This document shows positions 42,101-51,000 of a DNA stretch of 64,000 nucleotides, in pieces; within the stretch, counting starts at the first letter, position 1, and every line of letters begins with the position of its first letter. The translations under genes were made by a program, and so were the position numbers. This stretch comes from an uncultured Lachnospiraceae bacterium (lineage in GTDB: Bacteria; Bacillota; Clostridia; Lachnospirales; Lachnospiraceae). The stretch lies in the NCBI GenBank assembly GCA_947599905.1, contig CANQFR010000001.1:31062-95061 (forward strand). Direction: 5' to 3'. The notes below the pieces were generated by a model that did not search any database, was not told where the DNA came from, and saw only the letters and a program-made list of their open reading frames with translations.

Positions 42101-42207
42101 AGGTTTCCCGGCCTCTTCAATATGTTAGTTACCTTGCCTATAAGCTCCGTACCCTCACACTTATTAAGCACTTGTACGAAGCCTACCAAATCTATTGACT
42201 GTAGCAT
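39124..42207 (-). CDS. recD2-like: RecD2-like superfamily 1 helicase
   Basis: GSAGSGKTTVSACF, YIFDEMAMVTVDLL, MFGDVHQLSPIGKG, GTVHKLQGSQYPIVV. Confidence 0.85.
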   Translation of the reverse strand: MLQSIDLVGFVQVLNKCEGTELIGKVTNILKRPGNLFQNVSCNGGDFVSLDVLAAGFSKDEAYLRMNGVCDSYVAVNGQVCVYLDGCSVGDFVRVMGTLRCGTKQKSNYLTLFKFGKNGDIWSIEPYHADVLRSGDLGTGTPLSEAFEEALKSGVIARGAQLLSLRRCSATLPYTVPVEKYEEVADATRPVAAKPFTKESRCEVSVDTRRYEELEKVLYGAEAKLAAFKKQLREGYALDLDKPEPCIAELAGKVLSTMHNKPTGKCMTGRTLLKKYLGNFEGSGEAERLMLIDDFEEVIGYMLRGEKVNLPMRYMQFCRVAFGSPEKFYAGMISAITGVSLSDVCDLCLKEGISLSKLLNSDPYAIQVISNLSFQDVDIVAQCMGKAQGGLRSVAMLNAYVMDSGVNDTMCVLADNKAHGVGVSITKLKYEKCTTMGTFVSDTVRENCLHYLNTVFNYPWSDFKKDTHGTYSAYLYGKELWSALDKYIEVGLGVTFAGYVTSVSLLRKELVIFDFFLKMAKQESGLKDADIDVCIDEYEGVVGFKLEPEQRKSVHLLVHNSGCVAGSAGSGKTTVSACFVYCIGKLCPDWDVKFAAPTGKAAKRLQEVVKKPVKTMHSLFRVWTADESLFTEERNEAGLGQQYYIFDEMAMVTVDLLYKVVKRLDSNSRVYMFGDVHQLSPIGKGMPFLNLLKFMPCQYLAVSKRAASGSEITMNADLINNHSSEDDWAMLRSGGDFELVPCSEEVLKHKVAEIVSGLIKQGYGSDDIQVATPVSTAKYDWGAIQLNKVLQPMFNKATGFSKTFAVKSFDDYQKYLIGDKVIHNSNMYSMQWYTTEDYETFQKVYGFGVCNGDVGRIVAIVNATNVKIEDEVGSVPAGFSYPDNMREDETWVGKDNAYFVVVEYYDYMQDMPFNILYRCQRQMNSQLNFGYELYGEDLSKINLFYAGTVHKLQGSQYPIVVCPVGLVRASGFLSRNMLYTEFTRGIKKVYAVGNVGQDRNSAISIARGIVAGANVLTIGDYLCGKEG

Positions 42208-42229
42208 TTAACTTTCACCTCTCAAAGAC

Positions 42230-42258
42230 ATTATACCATTTTTCCAAGGAAAAGTCAA
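42230..42258 (-). promoter_or_regulatory. sigma70-type promoter
   Basis: Minus strand TTGACT-N17-TATAAT, TGG before the -10. Confidence 0.75.
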
Positions 42259-42269
42259 GAGGACTTACA

Positions 42270-42309
42270 GAAAAACTTCGGCTGGAAACAAGAAATATCC
42301 CAGCCGAAA
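42270..42309 (-). terminator. intrinsic terminator
   Basis: Minus strand TTCGGCTGG-loop-CCAGCCGAAGTTTTT. Confidence 0.75.
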
Positions 42310-42315
42310 GAACCA

Positions 42316-44031
42316 CTACTTTAATACCCTACTGAACACACTTATTATTGAATACACCAGCTTCCAGAGCCAGCCAGTTAAAATGAGTACCCCTCCGAAT
42401 ATCCATAGCAAAGATAGAATTATGATATCCATATGGGATACCGTCTTCCTTTCGCCATCCTTCGACATGTGCCCGAACTTAAAAGTTGCCTCATTATCGT
42501 AAACAGCTGCCTCAAACTTTCCAAGAGATATGATTGTAAGCAGACTCAAACCTAAAGGGTTCACCTTATCGAACGTGTAACACACATACAGCAACAGCCC
42601 ATAAATCACGGCGAAGATTGCAAGTGCGGTAGCGATACCCCTCATGATTTTTATGAGAGTGGCAACAATACCGCCGTCCTCTATGTTATCCTCCCACTGC
42701 CTTAAGGATTCAAGCTCATTCTGATTGAGGTTCTGAAGATTTGCCTCGGCAATAATGGATGATAGGTCGACTTCGCTTAACTTTGCGAATGTTGAAAGCC
42801 TTGCCTCGTCAAAGGCCCCAGAATTATATAACTGCTTAACAACTTCAGAACTAAGAGTCGTAGGCACAAATGAACTTAATTCCTTTCCACTAAGCAATTC
42901 AAACACTGCCTCTGCATACATATATCTTGCGGAATTCTGAACCAACCGGGGACGTTCAAAAGCCCTATGAAAAAACAACCCCCATATTGCAGGGCTTCCA
43001 GATAAACACTCAGGTTGACTATCCATACTACTGATTGAAGTTATACTTTTAAGTGCTGTTAAAGGCAATGCTGTAAAAGTATACTGTGTCGTAGTTTCAT
43101 CCTCTCCAACACTAATCGTAGAGGAACTTATATCTGAAAGCCTTATACAGCTAAATGTTGAAGAACTAAGAAACGGATTTTCTCCCTCAACATACTGTAT
43201 AGTAAACGGGCCGTCATAATCCCTATAACTTGTATCGCTATAAAAAAATCTACTTGAATCAAATGAACTACAATTAGTAACCAAACCTTTCATATCTAAG
43301 CTTAAAGTAGCATAATCTGCCGACCAAAGAATCTGCTTAGTATAACTTACATTTTTTGCTACATCATATATCTGCGCTAATACACTAGGGTTAACTTCTA
43401 TCTTTACAGCTTTATTAGAAAATAGTTCCAGCTGTAAAAACGATAACTGATCTGGTAACTGTCCAACAAGCGTTTCATACTCTGATGTAGTTGCTTCAAC
43501 TCTTACGCTATGCTTCTTACCACTTTCATCTGTTTCAGTTATATCAACATACACAGTACCCTTAATTCTTTTTAATGGATTGGATGCCTCCAAATTTCTT
43601 ACATACTCTGATTCAGCAATACGCCGTTCAAAAGACCATTGAGCAAGACCAATACCATCCCCACTGCCACCTTCTATTGCATCTAAATTTAACTTAGACT
43701 CACTACAAAAATTACCACACAAACCAGCTGCCATTTCATCCGCATGTGAAATACCAGCAGCTTGAGCCATTGACTTAATACTTGCATATACCTGTACAAG
43801 TACCTCTATATCCACGGTATCTTCTTTGACAGTTAAACCATGCTTGGCACAAGCTTCTACAAATCCACTCTTTAATTGATCTATACTCACATCTGCAGTA
43901 GTGGAACCAGCAACCTCGCTCGAACCAGTATCACCACTTGCATAGACATACCCCATGTGGCTTGCGAAAGCAAGCGCAAAGGCAAGCACGAAACCAAGAA
44001 TACTCTTAAAATACCTTCTCATTACAAACAC
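42316..44031 (-). CDS. secreted/membrane lysozyme-like protein (phage-tail-lysozyme/T4SS hydrolase type) with C-terminal TM segments
   Basis: Signal peptide ILGFVLAFALAFASHMGYVYA; AAGLCGNFCSESKLNLDAIEGGSGDGIGLAQWSFERR; two C-terminal hydrophobic segments. Confidence 0.7.
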   Translation of the reverse strand: MFVMRRYFKSILGFVLAFALAFASHMGYVYASGDTGSSEVAGSTTADVSIDQLKSGFVEACAKHGLTVKEDTVDIEVLVQVYASIKSMAQAAGISHADEMAAGLCGNFCSESKLNLDAIEGGSGDGIGLAQWSFERRIAESEYVRNLEASNPLKRIKGTVYVDITETDESGKKHSVRVEATTSEYETLVGQLPDQLSFLQLELFSNKAVKIEVNPSVLAQIYDVAKNVSYTKQILWSADYATLSLDMKGLVTNCSSFDSSRFFYSDTSYRDYDGPFTIQYVEGENPFLSSSTFSCIRLSDISSSTISVGEDETTTQYTFTALPLTALKSITSISSMDSQPECLSGSPAIWGLFFHRAFERPRLVQNSARYMYAEAVFELLSGKELSSFVPTTLSSEVVKQLYNSGAFDEARLSTFAKLSEVDLSSIIAEANLQNLNQNELESLRQWEDNIEDGGIVATLIKIMRGIATALAIFAVIYGLLLYVCYTFDKVNPLGLSLLTIISLGKFEAAVYDNEATFKFGHMSKDGERKTVSHMDIIILSLLWIFGGVLILTGWLWKLVYSIISVFSRVLK

Positions 44032-44081
44032 CCTCCTGTCAAAGCCAAATTTATGCCCAACAAGAGGGCATATGACATACC

Positions 44082-44588
44082 TTACATATCGTCCGTTATT
44101 ACGTACCTTCCCTTTGCAGGAATGAACGTGTCAAGGACACGTGCAGCCATGAAGCTAGGCAAATCACGCCTGCCGTCGCATACATGCCCTACATTGCTGT
44201 TAAAACTCCATGCGTCCTCGTCAACCTTCTTGAACATGGCACGAACCTGCTTCCCAAGCTCCATATCATATTTTAAAAATAGGAACTTAGAACCAGGCTC
44301 GACCATGGCAAGGTAATTTTCGAGCTTCATCACAGTCCAAGGATTGTTAACCTTCCTGATTTCCTCTATTACCTCTGTCAACTGGCGGCAGGAGAAGCCG
44401 ATACCCCAGTTAAGGCAGTTAAGCTCCAGCTTGTTATTGTAAACATTTGCACCGTACACATGCATGCCGCCCTTGATCGCACCCTTAAGGGTTTCCGCAT
44501 CAATACTCTCCATTGCGCCGTCATTAGTATCAAAAACTATTGCACTGCTGCCGTCCGAAGCATACGCAGTTATGAAAAACATAATCAC
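44082..44588 (-). CDS. hypothetical protein
   Basis: 168 aa ORF. Confidence 0.6.
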   Translation of the reverse strand: MIMFFITAYASDGSSAIVFDTNDGAMESIDAETLKGAIKGGMHVYGANVYNNKLELNCLNWGIGFSCRQLTEVIEEIRKVNNPWTVMKLENYLAMVEPGSKFLFLKYDMELGKQVRAMFKKVDEDAWSFNSNVGHVCDGRRDLPSFMAARVLDTFIPAKGRYVITDDM

Positions 44589-45496
44589 TCAACCTCCAAA
44601 CCGTCGAAATTGGAATACTGCACGTTAAGCACCCTGTACTTTCCTACCTTATCAACCTTCACGTTGTGCCTGAATACGACAGCAGACACCTCATCGCCCT
44701 GCTTAAAATCACTTATCGAAAGAGTGCCTGTCGTGTCCTCGAAAAACAGCAACACATCCTCAATACCAAACGCACTGTACCAAGAATAAGAACAAAGCAA
44801 CGCCACATGGTCTTCCGAAAGACTAGACATCACAAGCATTTTAGTAAACTTAATGCAAGTGTTATCCGAATAACTGTCAAGATTATTCATTAACGTACCA
44901 TAACTTAAGATATCGCCATATTCAGCAGCGCCTGGCTCCTGATCCTCTCCTACAAGGATTTTCTGTGTTGCATTAAAGTCATCCTCTGTAAGCTTAGTAC
45001 CCCAAGGCATTGCCCCAAAATCCTTTAACTCCGCATTCTTCACATAATTCGCAAAACTGTCGCCATTCGGAGCCTTATCCGGCATAGGTGAGTTGCCCCA
45101 TACCTTTACGTCCGCATCCCACCTGGGAGTTTTTACAACTGGTGTAGGCGGCTCCGTAGACTCAGGCTCCTCCGTCGGGCCTGTGTAATCCACACGCCCA
45201 CTGTCTTGGTGAAGCCCTAAACTTGGATCATACGTCTCGGATGACTGTGCCTGCTCACTTGACTCCTCCGTCGGCTGTGTTAAGTCTTCAATAGGTGGCA
45301 GCTGGGCCTGCATTTCCGCCTCCCTTGAAGCCTGTTCAGCCTCCTCCTTCGCCTTCCTCGACATGTTCACACCCCTGATTACGAACACAACAACCAAAAG
45401 AACTATCACCACGATACCGACCTTTATCAGCGTCCTATGGTTCTCCACGAAATCGTAAAATTTATCCGACAATGAAACCAACCTCCTATTCGACAC
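44585..45496 (-). CDS. single-TM membrane protein with E/P/S/T-rich linker
   Basis: IKVGIVVIVLLVVVFVIRGV; 303 aa. Confidence 0.65.
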   Translation of the reverse strand: MSNRRLVSLSDKFYDFVENHRTLIKVGIVVIVLLVVVFVIRGVNMSRKAKEEAEQASREAEMQAQLPPIEDLTQPTEESSEQAQSSETYDPSLGLHQDSGRVDYTGPTEEPESTEPPTPVVKTPRWDADVKVWGNSPMPDKAPNGDSFANYVKNAELKDFGAMPWGTKLTEDDFNATQKILVGEDQEPGAAEYGDILSYGTLMNNLDSYSDNTCIKFTKMLVMSSLSEDHVALLCSYSWYSAFGIEDVLLFFEDTTGTLSISDFKQGDEVSAVVFRHNVKVDKVGKYRVLNVQYSNFDGLEVE

Positions 45497-45497
45497 C

Positions 45498-46433
45498 TTA
45501 ATCCCCTACAACAGGAACCTCAAGGTACATATCGTCAATCCTAACCTTATTCACGCCACCCTCCATTGACTGCTGAAGAAGCGTAAGCTTACTGTCCATA
45601 TTATCACACAGAAATACGAGATAAGCCAGCAAAGTACGTGCCTTATCGTCAAATTCACCATGATGCTGGAGCATGATTGCGACAATTTCAAGCCAGCCAT
45701 TATATCCATACCCCTGGATGATTGCGTCCCTGTCCAGCATCTCGATGCCAAGGTACCTGTGGGTCACGATCGCCGCATGCTGGTACACGCCAAGCTTGTT
45801 TTCCTGCGTCTTACCGATGTCATGGAACAATATGCCCAAGAAAAACAGGTCTATCACGTCCTGGGAAGCGAAGAACTGCGGATACAGGTTCCTTACGGTC
45901 ACCCCGTGCAACATCACCTTGTAAGTGTGAGCCATAAGCCCACCGATGCAGTTATCATGATGCGAGGAAGCCGCAAACGCCTTCTTAAACTCCGTGGCAA
46001 GAGCCTCGTTATTAAAAAGCACACACTCGGCGATGGCATAAGCCTTATCCGACACGCTCCTGCGGACAAGAGCCTTCAAAGCCTCCCAATACTGCGCTAC
46101 GTCATACCTCTGCTCCAAAAAATCATCCACTGGAACATCCACGGCGACAACCGTATTCAGGATTATGCTGGCCACATCATTGTAAACGTCATACTTGCCG
46201 GTTATCATGACAACGCTTCCAGCATACTCCTCAGTGGTCAAATTTGTAAACGCAGTGGAATTTCCCCACGCCTTAAACGGAACCTCTACCACTGACTGCA
46301 AAGAACCCTGGATGTAATCCGAACCAGTCTTTGTTTTAGCAACCTTGTAACCCTTGCAGAGAATCAAACCCTCCACAAGCTGGCCGGACTTGTATGACTG
46401 CAACATCTCCTTTGTAATCTTCGTATCACGCAT
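45498..46433 (-). CDS. yhaM-like: YhaM-like 3'-5' exoribonuclease (OB fold + HD domain)
   Basis: GGLMAHTYKVMLHG, FLGILFHDIGKTQE, HRYLGIEML, MLQHHGEFDDKAR. Confidence 0.85.
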   Translation of the reverse strand: MRDTKITKEMLQSYKSGQLVEGLILCKGYKVAKTKTGSDYIQGSLQSVVEVPFKAWGNSTAFTNLTTEEYAGSVVMITGKYDVYNDVASIILNTVVAVDVPVDDFLEQRYDVAQYWEALKALVRRSVSDKAYAIAECVLFNNEALATEFKKAFAASSHHDNCIGGLMAHTYKVMLHGVTVRNLYPQFFASQDVIDLFFLGILFHDIGKTQENKLGVYQHAAIVTHRYLGIEMLDRDAIIQGYGYNGWLEIVAIMLQHHGEFDDKARTLLAYLVFLCDNMDSKLTLLQQSMEGGVNKVRIDDMYLEVPVVGD

Positions 46434-46992
46434 TTGATTTAACCTCCTCTATACCTACAAAATATACCTTACTTGATTTAATGCCTTTATTCACGCAGAA
46501 CGTGACCTCATATCCTGCATCATCCGACTCTGGATAACCGAAAAGATACTTTCCTATCCTCTCGGCATACACATAATCCTCGCGGCATGCGAGAGCAAGT
46601 GCATCGATATAAAAATCTACCAACTTATCGCTTCCTACACGCCTATACCCAGAACTGTAGAGTATTGAATACAAACTCTCGCTATCAAGCACCGAAATGC
46701 TTTTCTTTACAACCTTATCGTTCTTATGCCGCCTGAAGAACCTATAACATGACCACCTCTGTGCCTCCAGCGTCACGCTGTGGGCAAGCACGAATAACGC
46801 ACATACGAACACCGCAAGCAGGAAATAAACCTGGAACGGAACCTTCGCCTTGTACAGAATGGTTACGAAAAGCGTCATCGCAACCACGTCAAGCGAATAC
46901 AATACAACAGGAACGAACCTCTTACGATTTCCGTAATCGACTATCTCGTTCATACTCGTACCCCACAAAGTAGGGCAATCCTTTAAAAGCAT
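46426..46992 (-). CDS. two-TM membrane protein
   Basis: Start MLLKDCPTLWG after GGAGGTATTAAA; two hydrophobic segments. Confidence 0.6.
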   Translation of the reverse strand: MLLKDCPTLWGTSMNEIVDYGNRKRFVPVVLYSLDVVAMTLFVTILYKAKVPFQVYFLLAVFVCALFVLAHSVTLEAQRWSCYRFFRRHKNDKVVKKSISVLDSESLYSILYSSGYRRVGSDKLVDFYIDALALACREDYVYAERIGKYLFGYPESDDAGYEVTFCVNKGIKSSKVYFVGIEEVKSNA

Positions 46993-47005
46993 TTTAATAC
47001 CTCCA

Positions 47006-47383
47006 TTAGCAAAGCGTATATAACATATCACCCTCGAGCTGGACGTCTCGGCTAAAGTACCCCTTGACGTCATCCTTCTCGAATAGAGTTAGAAACGGGC
47101 GAACCTGCTGCTGCATCAAAACACCCATTCTCACAGTTTTTTTCTTCGTCTTGGCATACACCACAACATTGTTTACTGATTCTTCATCCGTCTGACGTAT
47201 CCTGTCATGTGCCTTAAACATCGTCCGAAGCATGTTTAACTTATACTTCTGCGGTGTCGAACAAAGAACAAAGCACGGAAACTGCATTCCCTCTTTTGCG
47301 TAACGGCTTACGTCACCAGTCAAGCCCTCCTGTATGAAATCCCTCTTATCCTCGTATAACTCATAACCGACATGCTGTTCCAT
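47006..47383 (-). CDS. hypothetical protein
   Basis: ATG 47383 (MEQHVGYELY) after CGGAGGTGTAATTTAT. Confidence 0.6.
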   Translation of the reverse strand: MEQHVGYELYEDKRDFIQEGLTGDVSRYAKEGMQFPCFVLCSTPQKYKLNMLRTMFKAHDRIRQTDEESVNNVVVYAKTKKKTVRMGVLMQQQVRPFLTLFEKDDVKGYFSRDVQLEGDMLYTLC

Positions 47384-47388
47384 ATAAA

Positions 47389-48015
47389 TTACACCTCCGT
47401 CACAAGCATTCCCTCGAACCACTTTTCAAGAGGATACCCCTTCCAGTTTTCTGCCTGTATTACCCTCGCAGTTACGGATGAAACACAATCCTGCCAGCCA
47501 CGCCTGCCTACCGCAAGACCCTTTATCGCAGGAACAAACATCAAACCGAAAAGCTCGCCGTCCCTCATTCCTGCGCTCAATACCCTCACGTTATCCAGAG
47601 TCACTGAATTTACCATTTTGCCAGAGTAAATCAATAAATCTGAATCGACCTCGCCGTCTCTGTCAAGTACCCCGCTGAACGAGAGCATTCCGTCCTTCAC
47701 TGGAAATGACTCAAGAAAACCTACACGGAGCGAACCATCGTCTACCTGGCAGCTACAGGACAGGTCGCTTATATCTCCGTCCACGAAATCACGCTCGAAC
47801 AGAATCGTATTGACTGGCATGTACGTCCGCATGAAGTTATCTTCATCCTTATCCATGCACAGAACGTTGCTCATTAACTTGTTCCTGTCCGACTTCTTAA
47901 GCACAGAAATCATGACTGGACTTCCTACAACGAATTTATAATACTCACAGCCGTCTTCCACAACAACCTCGGAAAAACCGGAAATGGCCAGCTTATTAAG
48001 ACCATAAAAAAGCAT
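47389..48015 (-). CDS. hypothetical protein
   Basis: 208 aa ORF; AAAGGGGTAAAGTAAAATG at the start, overlapping the end of the polymerase gene. Confidence 0.65.
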   Translation of the reverse strand: MLFYGLNKLAISGFSEVVVEDGCEYYKFVVGSPVMISVLKKSDRNKLMSNVLCMDKDEDNFMRTYMPVNTILFERDFVDGDISDLSCSCQVDDGSLRVGFLESFPVKDGMLSFSGVLDRDGEVDSDLLIYSGKMVNSVTLDNVRVLSAGMRDGELFGLMFVPAIKGLAVGRRGWQDCVSSVTARVIQAENWKGYPLEKWFEGMLVTEV

Positions 48016-48016
48016 T

Positions 48017-51000
48017 TTACTTTACCCCTTTGCTGTTGAAATATTGTATGTACATATCCTGTATAATGCTGACTTCTGACGAAGCAAGCCATACCTGAGT
48101 CCTTAAAAGCCTTCTCTGGTTATTATCCTTTATGTAAAGCTGGTACCCATCTCCATTTGTATTGCAATGTGACCTCAAAAAGTTCATATACTGCGGCTCC
48201 ACGAACAGAACTGTCACAATCTTTAGCTCCGTATCGACATACATACCCAAAGTGTCGACACGCAAATCCTTACGCCGCTGCTTTTCATCATCCGTGATCG
48301 TGTCATCATCCTCCGGCGTGATTTCCATGCTTCCAACCTTGTTCATAGAAGCCTCGGCGTTAAATTCCTCAATACTCAGCAGGTTCACCTTAGACCTGTC
48401 AACGTCGTGCAACATACAATACTGAGTTAACGCTGACTGCGTTTCACTTGCTGGCTTAAAGGAACGTATAATCTCACCAGAGTCATCGAGCAACACCTTC
48501 TGGATGTGATACGCCTTATCGAGGTAGGATTCCATACCACTCAAATAGTCTATTCCTGCCTCGAAAGGATGCTCAGACAAATATTCCGAAACGCCCTTCT
48601 CATAATGCCCTGAATCCTGCTTCAGGCAGTCCAGCACCTTCGTATTCAAAGCAGGCTTTATTTCAAGACCCTGGCTTAAAGGGTCGAGTATCTGATTACG
48701 TATATCTCTAACCTCGAATTCTTCAAGCATATCTGGAACCTTATCACAAAACTCCCTGCCGTCATGATGCCAATCAGGATACCCTGTCTCACCATATTTT
48801 TCAACCCACTCCCACTGCAAACGAATAGGAATCTCGGTCGACTTCGCCTCATACCAAGACATCCCAAATCCGCACCCCATGTAAAGCGGACACCAGCCAG
48901 GAATCGTCACCTCAAATTCCTCACGGACTGCCTTAAGCCACTTCATAGGATCTATGTCATTTGAAATTTCACAGAGCATTTCATCATGTATGAAACCAGA
49001 AATAAGTACCTTACCAAGCCAGCCTTCCCTACAGATGCGCTTAAACACCCTGCCTGCCGCCGTTTTGTAAATATCAGCGGCTGTATTGTGAGTTACAATA
49101 CCGTCCGCAACATAAAATCCACCATCTGTATTGCACACATCTGCCATAGGAATAAGCTCGTCCGTTACCTCAACAGATTCAGCAAGCATACACTTACCAA
49201 AAACCTTTTCTTCAGTTTGACACTCTAACTGAAGTCCTCTTTTCTGCTTATCTTCATTCATAAAACCAATACGATAAAGAAAATCTGGATTATCATTTGT
49301 TTTTATCTGAAGTACATAACGATCATCATACTCCCTGATATGAGAACGTACCCCGAAAAACATTAAGGCTACTTGCATGTCCTCGACTAACTGATGAAAA
49401 TCATCCTGCTTTCCAAAAACGCAAGTTATAGACTTACCGGAAATACCGCCATCTCCGTCGAAGTAACCGCATAAGAACCCACGAAGAACCTCAGTATCCA
49501 TAAAGATATTCTTATGTATTTTATGTCTTATATCAAGAGAAAGAATCTCTCTTACAAGAGACTCACTATAAACAGACAACCTAGTCATCCGTTCATTCCT
49601 GCCATCTCGCAAATCTCCGGCTGTCTCCTTGTAATTCAAATTCTTCATACAATCTCTAAGTTCTTGCAAAATATTAAACTCATGCTCTGCCACAAACTGA
49701 GTTATATAATCAGAACCATTCTCACGCGAAAAAACACTTCCATCAGAAGCCAACCTACCCAAAAATAAACCTATTTTGTATGACTCACCTATACTTGCCA
49801 AAAATACATTATTTGCATTATTAGACTCACTGTACTCAGTATCATCATACTCATAAGTATAATCACCTGGTTCGTAATTCTGGTTTATAATAATACGATG
49901 AGGATTTGCATACTCAGACGTTGTATGCAAATGTTGCGCCTCAACCCACATTGTGCCACCCTTCTTAGTAGATACAAGAAACTTATGATTCGGACTACAA
50001 ATCATAGTCTGACCGCCCCTGAACTTAATGACAATCTTTCTCTTCATACCAGCGTCCAACACATCACCATTTGTCCAATCTACACCATTCCAAACGGTAA
50101 CATTCAGACCAAGCACGTCGCCCAACTTTACTATTCCAAACTCCTTTGTTAGAATACGTGTTTCCAAACTTTGGCACCCTTGGATCACATGGTTTCCCGC
50201 TTGCCTCCTTATAGCTGCTTCGGAGAAATCAGCCCTATGGTAATAACGTCTTCTTCCGAAAAACGTTTCTGTATACCCCTCTGTCACACCATGATTTCTG
50301 TGGTATTCAAACCAATCCCTTATATCCTCCTGACCTTTAAAATAAGCCGCCCTCAGAGCCGCCGCCTTCCTAGTATTCTCCATGGAAGCCTCACCGAAAA
50401 CACGTACCCCAAGTGATTCATCACCCATGCCATATGGCAATCCGAAATTGATACCTTTTGCAGCTTTACGAAGCTTCTTGGTTACAGCCGCATATGGAAC
50501 GCCGTACATATGAGCTGCCTGGTATGTATGATAATCAAAATCAGGGTCTGCAAAGCTCTTCATGATATTCTTGTTGCCAACCATGCTGCCAAGCACACGG
50601 TATTCCACTGAAGAATAGTCCGTATCAAACATGTAATACCCCGGCCTGGGTACGACATTCTGCTTAACTGGGTCACTGTATGACTGGTAGTTAGGAGACT
50701 TGATTGACACACGCCCGGTTTCCGTGCCGTACTGCTGCACTTCGCTGAACAAATACCCGTCATAAGTCATTGTCTCAGGAAACTTATCAATTATCTTACG
50801 TACCCCTTCTTCCTTGCGGTATTCAAGCAAATACTGGCAAAAAGGATACATCGGCTCTCCGTCAATATTCGTCAAATCAGCAAGCTTATTCAGAGTCTCC
50901 TTATTCGTTGTCGGCCTTCCAGACTTCCTATCAATCTGCTCTGGGATTCCAAGCTCCGTGTACATGATTTTTAACAACTGCTTGGAAGAATTCGGATTAA

